Part shown: piece after piece, positions 3,958 to 7,751 of the stretch | Layout of the letters: the number at the start of each line of letters is the position of its first letter | How positions within the stretch are numbered: position 1 is the stretch's first letter | NCBI GenBank assembly: GCA_905210525.1 | Contig: CAJLXE010000069.1 | Coordinates: 1-7,751, forward strand | From: an uncultured Clostridia bacterium | Lineage (GTDB): Bacteria; Bacillota; Clostridia; HGM11327 | Length of the DNA: 7,751 bases | Direction: 5' to 3' | Made by a program: the position numbers and the translations under genes | The notes under the pieces: generated by a model | Databases searched by the model: none | Told to the model about the DNA's origin: nothing | The model's input: the letters and a program-made list of their open reading frames with translations, nothing else

Positions 3958-6483
3958 TTATTCTTTTATTGTATTTGCAATCCATTTTTTATTGAACATA
4001 TATAACGGTAAGCATAACAGCGCTGAAATAATAATCGGAATAAGAAAACTCTTTGTAACAATACTTACGACGCTGTTCAACGAATTGTCATATGTGTACA
4101 GGGCGTATAAAAGGACCGATACGGGAATTGCGGCAAATATCGCGGCAAAAATTATGTAGCTTATGTATTCCGAAAGCATTATTATGTTGATTTGCTTCGG
4201 GGTTGCGCCGATAATGTACAGCTGCTGATAAACGCGTTTTTTTACAATGATGTTTTGTCCGTAATTTATGAGTATAAATATCAGAGCGAAACTGCATAGA
4301 ACTATCGTGATTCCGCCGATTACCGAATCAAGCATCAAAAATGTTTGCTGCAATGAGATTCTGCTTTGATTGGCTGATTCCGTTTTTACATTTTCGTAAT
4401 TACCTATATTGGATTTTATTGCTTTTTCAAATATGTTTGCATATTCGGCCGATGCAAGTCTGATGTTGCATTCAAATCTGTTGAAAAAGAGTCCGCCCTG
4501 GTAAAACGACGAATATGAACCGCTCAAGTTTCCGAACTTCGGAAAAATTGTCAGAGCCTTTTTTTCTGTTGGCGGAATAATAACAACCGCGCCGAGCTTA
4601 ACGTTGAAATCGTGCCGTTTTCCGCTTGATAAATCGTCTGTATTTTCGAGCCGGGATACCTGTGTTAAAGTCAGATTTTTTCCAACCATTGTTTTTAACG
4701 CCTCGGCATATATTTTTTTATCATCATATAATCCGGATTCAAGTGCTGATTCCGAAAATGTTATGATTACGTCTCTTCCGCTGTCGATTGCTTCAATATC
4801 TATATTTCCGTATATTTTGCAGTTTTCAAGTAAGGCAAAATCCTTTGCGTCCATACATTTTATTCCGGTTTTATAGAGGTTGTTTGAACTGTAACCGTAT
4901 GCCGTGCCCTTTGGAACTGAATCAAGATATTTACCGAAAAAACTGTCCGATTCGCTGTTTTTGTCGGTCAGAATATTTATTTGGGTCAAAAAGCCTCGTA
5001 CGTAATTTTCCACTGCGGTATTTTTACACAGAGCCATTAATTTTTGGTCGGTAATTTCACCTGCGTCCCCGTATGCAAGGGGAATATTCAATTCATCGGT
5101 TGATTGTGCAATTTGCGTATAAATAAAGTAGTCGTAAATATTGTCTGCCGTATTGCTTAAATTGCCGTATTGACCTTTATAAACGGAGCTGAAACACATA
5201 AGCGACATACACAGCGCGATTGCCAAAGAAACGAAAGTAAATTTTGCCGGACTGTACAGTATTGTTTTATGTGAAAACAGCTTGTAAGGCGAATGTGTTT
5301 TGGGCATATATGCAGGCTTTTTCGATTTTTGCTTCGATTTTGACATACGGTGCTCTATAATTACACATATAAGTGATACGACGATTCCGACTCCAACAAA
5401 AAGCACTGTTGAATACAGCACGGACTGTAACGATAAAAGCTTTACAACTTCAATTTCAAACACGTTTGTAAGCAGTACGGAAAAGAGGGCTGCAAGACCT
5501 GTTCCGAGCACAATTCCGGGAATCAGAGCCAATATTGTAACGGATATATTCAAAGCTATAATAAAAAGTGCTTTCTGTCCGAATGTTATTCCGAGTGATT
5601 TTGAAATATTGAGATTTCGGTTCTGACTGTATGTATACAAAAATTGCAGTAACAGCATCAGCAATGAACCGAAAATCAGCACAAGCACAAAAATGGATTT
5701 TGTTGTTGATTTTACCAATTCATTGGTTTGACTCAATTCCGAGTCGTCATAGCGGTTTATATTTTTTTCATATCTGCCGGCATAAATGAGATTGCTATTC
5801 AACTCCGAAAGCGTTTTGTCATAATTTTGAACTGTATTTAAGTATACCGAACAGGTTGTGATTTTGTTTTGATTCAACGCGCCGCCTGTTATTATTGAGG
5901 GGAGAATTGCTTTATCGTATTCAATATACAGATTGTCGGTATGTAAAGAGGAATAATCTTTGACAATGCCGACTACGGTTACGCTTACCGCAACATTATC
6001 CGTAAATGCACCCTCTTTATCCGGAGCAGAGTATGTTATTTCCAAAGTATTGCCGATTTGTGCGTTAAGACTTTCATCTTTGGTCATCCATTCTTCAACT
6101 ACGGCCTCACCGGGGCCTGAGGGCATACGTCCCTTTACAAGGGTAATTTTATGCAAATCGATTGCGTTTGTATCGGCATAACCTATGACGATGTCCGAAA
6201 GAGCCGAGTTTGCAGGCTTTTTGCCGTATATTTCAAAAAATCCGACTTTATCTATTGTTTTATCGTGAATGTTTTCTTTATCGGCATATATATTATAAAA
6301 TACGGCGTGATAATAGCCGTATATGTTTGTAAGTCTTTGATTATATGTGCGTTCAAAGCCGTCCATAGCGTGCGCTCCCGATATGAACAAGGCTAATATA
6401 AATGCCAATGCAACCGTTATTATGCAAGTCAATGCACGGCGTCTCGATAATGTCTTTGACATCAGTAACCAAAGCCACTTCAT
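3958..6483 (-). CDS. ABC transporter permease, FtsX/MacB type, eight membrane helices
   Basis: This is the membrane subunit of an ABC transporter, encoded right after its ATPase. Numbering from the open-frame GTG at 6495, helix 1 is about 22-42, followed by a ~225-residue extracytoplasmic domain (43-266), then helices near 267-289, 309-340 and 360-380 forming the first FtsX domain. A charged cytoplasmic linker (about 382-410, KSKQKSKK) leads to helix 5 (417-436), a second large extracytoplasmic domain (437-722), and helices near 725-745, 770-800 and 814-834. This is two copies of a 1+3 helix MacB-like unit. ISKSLGITFGQ (297-307) and LYIIGATPKQI (759-769) are the coupling motifs contacting the ATPase. 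I choose ATG 6483 (residue 5 of that numbering, 841 residues) because AAAGGTGG (6499-6492) lies 8 bases upstream and overlaps the GTG. Substrate unknown. Confidence 0.88.
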   Translation of the reverse strand: MKWLWLLMSKTLSRRRALTCIITVALAFILALFISGAHAMDGFERTYNQRLTNIYGYYHAVFYNIYADKENIHDKTIDKVGFFEIYGKKPANSALSDIVIGYADTNAIDLHKITLVKGRMPSGPGEAVVEEWMTKDESLNAQIGNTLEITYSAPDKEGAFTDNVAVSVTVVGIVKDYSSLHTDNLYIEYDKAILPSIITGGALNQNKITTCSVYLNTVQNYDKTLSELNSNLIYAGRYEKNINRYDDSELSQTNELVKSTTKSIFVLVLIFGSLLMLLLQFLYTYSQNRNLNISKSLGITFGQKALFIIALNISVTILALIPGIVLGTGLAALFSVLLTNVFEIEVVKLLSLQSVLYSTVLFVGVGIVVSLICVIIEHRMSKSKQKSKKPAYMPKTHSPYKLFSHKTILYSPAKFTFVSLAIALCMSLMCFSSVYKGQYGNLSNTADNIYDYFIYTQIAQSTDELNIPLAYGDAGEITDQKLMALCKNTAVENYVRGFLTQINILTDKNSESDSFFGKYLDSVPKGTAYGYSSNNLYKTGIKCMDAKDFALLENCKIYGNIDIEAIDSGRDVIITFSESALESGLYDDKKIYAEALKTMVGKNLTLTQVSRLENTDDLSSGKRHDFNVKLGAVVIIPPTEKKALTIFPKFGNLSGSYSSFYQGGLFFNRFECNIRLASAEYANIFEKAIKSNIGNYENVKTESANQSRISLQQTFLMLDSVIGGITIVLCSFALIFILINYGQNIIVKKRVYQQLYIIGATPKQINIIMLSEYISYIIFAAIFAAIPVSVLLYALYTYDNSLNSVVSIVTKSFLIPIIISALLCLPLYMFNKKWIANTIKE

Positions 6484-6491
6484 ATTGCTTA

Positions 6492-6499
6492 CCACCTTT
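6492..6499 (-). promoter_or_regulatory. Ribosome binding site deciding the permease start
   Basis: On the minus strand AAAGGTGG ends 8 bases before ATG 6483 and contains the GTG of the longer open frame. The near-consensus site and good spacing favour the ATG. Confidence 0.7.
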
Positions 6500-6511
6500 C
6501 CCGGGTATTTG

Positions 6512-7189
6512 TCACGGATTATTATTTATTGTAATGCCGTGCGATTTTATTATTTCCGTTCTGTCTGCGAATGAGGCAATATCCTTATCGTGAGTGACGA
6601 GCAGAATTGCCGTGTTATACGTTTCGTTTATTTTGCGTAAGAGATTTATAACCGTGCATGATGTTTCTTCATCAAGATTGCCTGTCGGTTCATCGCACAA
6701 CAAAAGCTTGGGATGAGCCGCAATGGCTCTTGCAATCGCAACTCTTTGCTGTTCGCCTCCGGAAAGCTCGCATGGATAACGCTTGGCTTTGTCGGTGATT
6801 TCCAATAAATCGAATATTTCTTTCAGAAAATGCCTGTCGGGAGTGTTTTTATCTATCAAAAGCGGATAAACGGCATTTTCGTATGCGTTGAATTCGTTTA
6901 TGAGCTGGTAGTCCTGAAAGACAAAGCCGAATTCTCTTCTTCTGAGTATGCAACGCTGTGATTCGGAAAGAGAATACACATCTTTATCATTGTAAATTAC
7001 TTTGCCTTGCGTCGGCTTCAGCAATCCGCCGAGTATTTTCAGCAAAGTGGTTTTACCCGAGCCGCTTTTGCCCATTATGGAAACAATCTCGCCTTTATCG
7101 ATTGAAAAATCAAGATTTGTGATAACTTCATTTTTTATATTTCCTGATATGTAAGTATGACAAATATTGTTTGCGGTAATAATACTCAT
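6512..7189 (-). CDS. ABC transporter ATP-binding protein, LolD/MacB/FtsE class
   Basis: This cytoplasmic ATPase of 225 residues powers the FtsX-type permease encoded 28 bases downstream. All nucleotide-binding motifs are intact: Walker A GKSGSGKT (40-47), Q-loop VFQDYQL (90-96, Gln92), signature LSGGEQQR (142-149), Walker B LLLCDEP with catalytic Glu167, D-loop GNLD (170-173) and switch His200 (LVTHD). The block LCDEPTGNLDEETS is characteristic of the MJ0796/LolD/MacB/BceA/FtsE branch, whose partners are FtsX-fold permeases that work by mechanotransmission rather than by classic transport through the subunit. The ATG at 7189 is preceded by AGGAG (7204-7200) at 10 bases and follows the upstream stop by a single base, so translation is probably coupled. 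Members of this branch move lipoproteins, export peptides or toxins, or protect against cell-wall-active peptides; which of these applies here cannot be read from the sequence. Confidence 0.93.
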   Translation of the reverse strand: MSIITANNICHTYISGNIKNEVITNLDFSIDKGEIVSIMGKSGSGKTTLLKILGGLLKPTQGKVIYNDKDVYSLSESQRCILRRREFGFVFQDYQLINEFNAYENAVYPLLIDKNTPDRHFLKEIFDLLEITDKAKRYPCELSGGEQQRVAIARAIAAHPKLLLCDEPTGNLDEETSCTVINLLRKINETYNTAILLVTHDKDIASFADRTEIIKSHGITINNNP

Positions 7190-7190
7190 G

Positions 7191-7751
7191 CTAAAACAAC
7201 TCCTTTTCTTTTTTTAACAGTTTATCTTTTATTTTTTGAGGAATGCCGTGCGCAATCAGTTTTCCGAGCAAGAGTCCTGCCGCGCTGACTATAAATATAC
7301 CGATATCTCCGGGTTTGTCTGCGTCGAAGAAGAGCATTACCAGATCCGTCAAGCATATGGCGAAAGTGATTATCCAAGGGTACAGTACGCGTTTCTTACT
7401 GCTCAGCAAATGTGCTCCGAGAGACATACACATAGGACAGAACAGATAATAAGAAAAATACCGTAATGCGCTTATCAGAGCGGGAGATACTGCGGGGGTA
7501 TTCATGCAATACATATATTTGTACGTATCGTAAAACGGAATGCACATTCTTTGCAAAGCATTTGCCCAAAGTGAAACTTTATTAAACGGAAACAGAGTTT
7601 TTCCTGCAAGCACAAATCCGCCCATTGCGGTAAGAAATATGACTGCATACGCCGGAAGTGAGTATTTTTGTTTGACAAGATTTGTTACCAATATAATAAG
7701 CATTGTTATTACGGCGATAATGTATAATGCGCCTATTGTTGTGTACGAACC
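7191..7751 (-). CDS. Integral membrane protein, possibly VanZ-like (5' end beyond window)
   Basis: The frame stays open to the right edge, giving 187 visible codons. The internal ATG at 7703 has no ribosome binding site, so the gene most likely starts outside. About five hydrophobic segments are seen (visible residues near 6-24, 33-52, 90-114, 122-142 and 149-167), then a lysine-rich cytoplasmic tail. Three features recall VanZ-family proteins: TLFPFN (53-58, compare the family's NLIPF), YYLFCPMCMSLG (102-113, compare an F-PLG helix) and DADKPGDIGIFIVSAAGLLLG (144-164 span, compare the final D-N-GA-G helix). The family's conserved acidic residue before Q may be Asp137. The match is weak and some key residues differ, so the name is tentative. 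It is the first visible gene of the ABC unit, stops one base before the ATPase start, and is probably a partner or a co-regulated envelope protein. Confidence 0.45.
   Translation of the reverse strand, partial: GSYTTIGALYIIAVITMLIILVTNLVKQKYSLPAYAVIFLTAMGGFVLAGKTLFPFNKVSLWANALQRMCIPFYDTYKYMYCMNTPAVSPALISALRYFSYYLFCPMCMSLGAHLLSSKKRVLYPWIITFAICLTDLVMLFFDADKPGDIGIFIVSAAGLLLGKLIAHGIPQKIKDKLLKKEKELF

Noticed and set aside
6484..6495. Permease start at GTG 6495
   Set aside because: The GTG lies within the AAAGGTGG ribosome binding site that serves ATG 6483.
7701..7703. ATG 7703 as the start of the rightmost gene
   Set aside because: No ribosome binding site precedes it, and the frame stays open and hydrophobic to the window edge.
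1..7751. CRISPR array, insertion sequence or prophage
   Set aside because: No regularly spaced repeats, transposase, integrase or phage genes were seen on either strand.

Overview
The window looks like a chromosomal segment from a low-to-moderate GC Firmicute, most likely a member of Clostridia. The grounds are purine-rich AGGAG-type ribosome binding sites, A/T-rich intergenic DNA with sigma-A style promoters, a DivIC-type division protein, and a WalJ/YycJ nuclease-family protein. Genus cannot be decided from the sequence. Every gap between genes is under 300 bases. No tRNA, rRNA, CRISPR array, insertion sequence or phage gene was seen.

Left part, plus strand (1-1554): the last 16 codons of an unidentified gene end at 52 and are followed by an intrinsic terminator. 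A second, perfectly symmetric A/T-rich hairpin comes next. A strong extended -10 promoter is built into its right arm and drives a two-gene unit: divIC (septum formation initiator) and a Ppx/GppA phosphatase-family gene, overlapping by the four bases ATGA. A terminator follows.

Middle, plus strand (1576-3954): a single-gene unit encodes an ion transporter of the ArsB/NhaD/YbiR type. Its own promoter settles the start at 1646 rather than at the upstream GTG. Next comes walJ, with its own promoter and an unusually long, structured leader of about 200 bases. The leader holds a branched hairpin, three copies of an 8-base complementary motif that could pair in alternative ways, and a possible short leader ORF that overlaps the walJ start. 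A strong hairpin separates walJ from the convergent minus-strand genes.

Right part, minus strand (7751 down to 3958): a tightly packed three-gene unit. It is read in the order: a membrane protein cut by the window edge (possibly VanZ-like), an ABC ATPase of the LolD/MacB/FtsE class, and an 841-residue, eight-helix FtsX/MacB-type permease. The spacings are 1 and 28 bases. Together they look like an exporter or an envelope-stress or antimicrobial-peptide type ABC system, but the substrate is unknown and no two-component regulator lies in view.

Most of this is ordinary core-genome content. The best candidates for something undescribed are the walJ leader RNA (2864-3060), the promoter-in-terminator arrangement at 184-231, and the VanZ-like protein coupled to the ABC exporter. 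I do not see a clearly novel multi-gene system.
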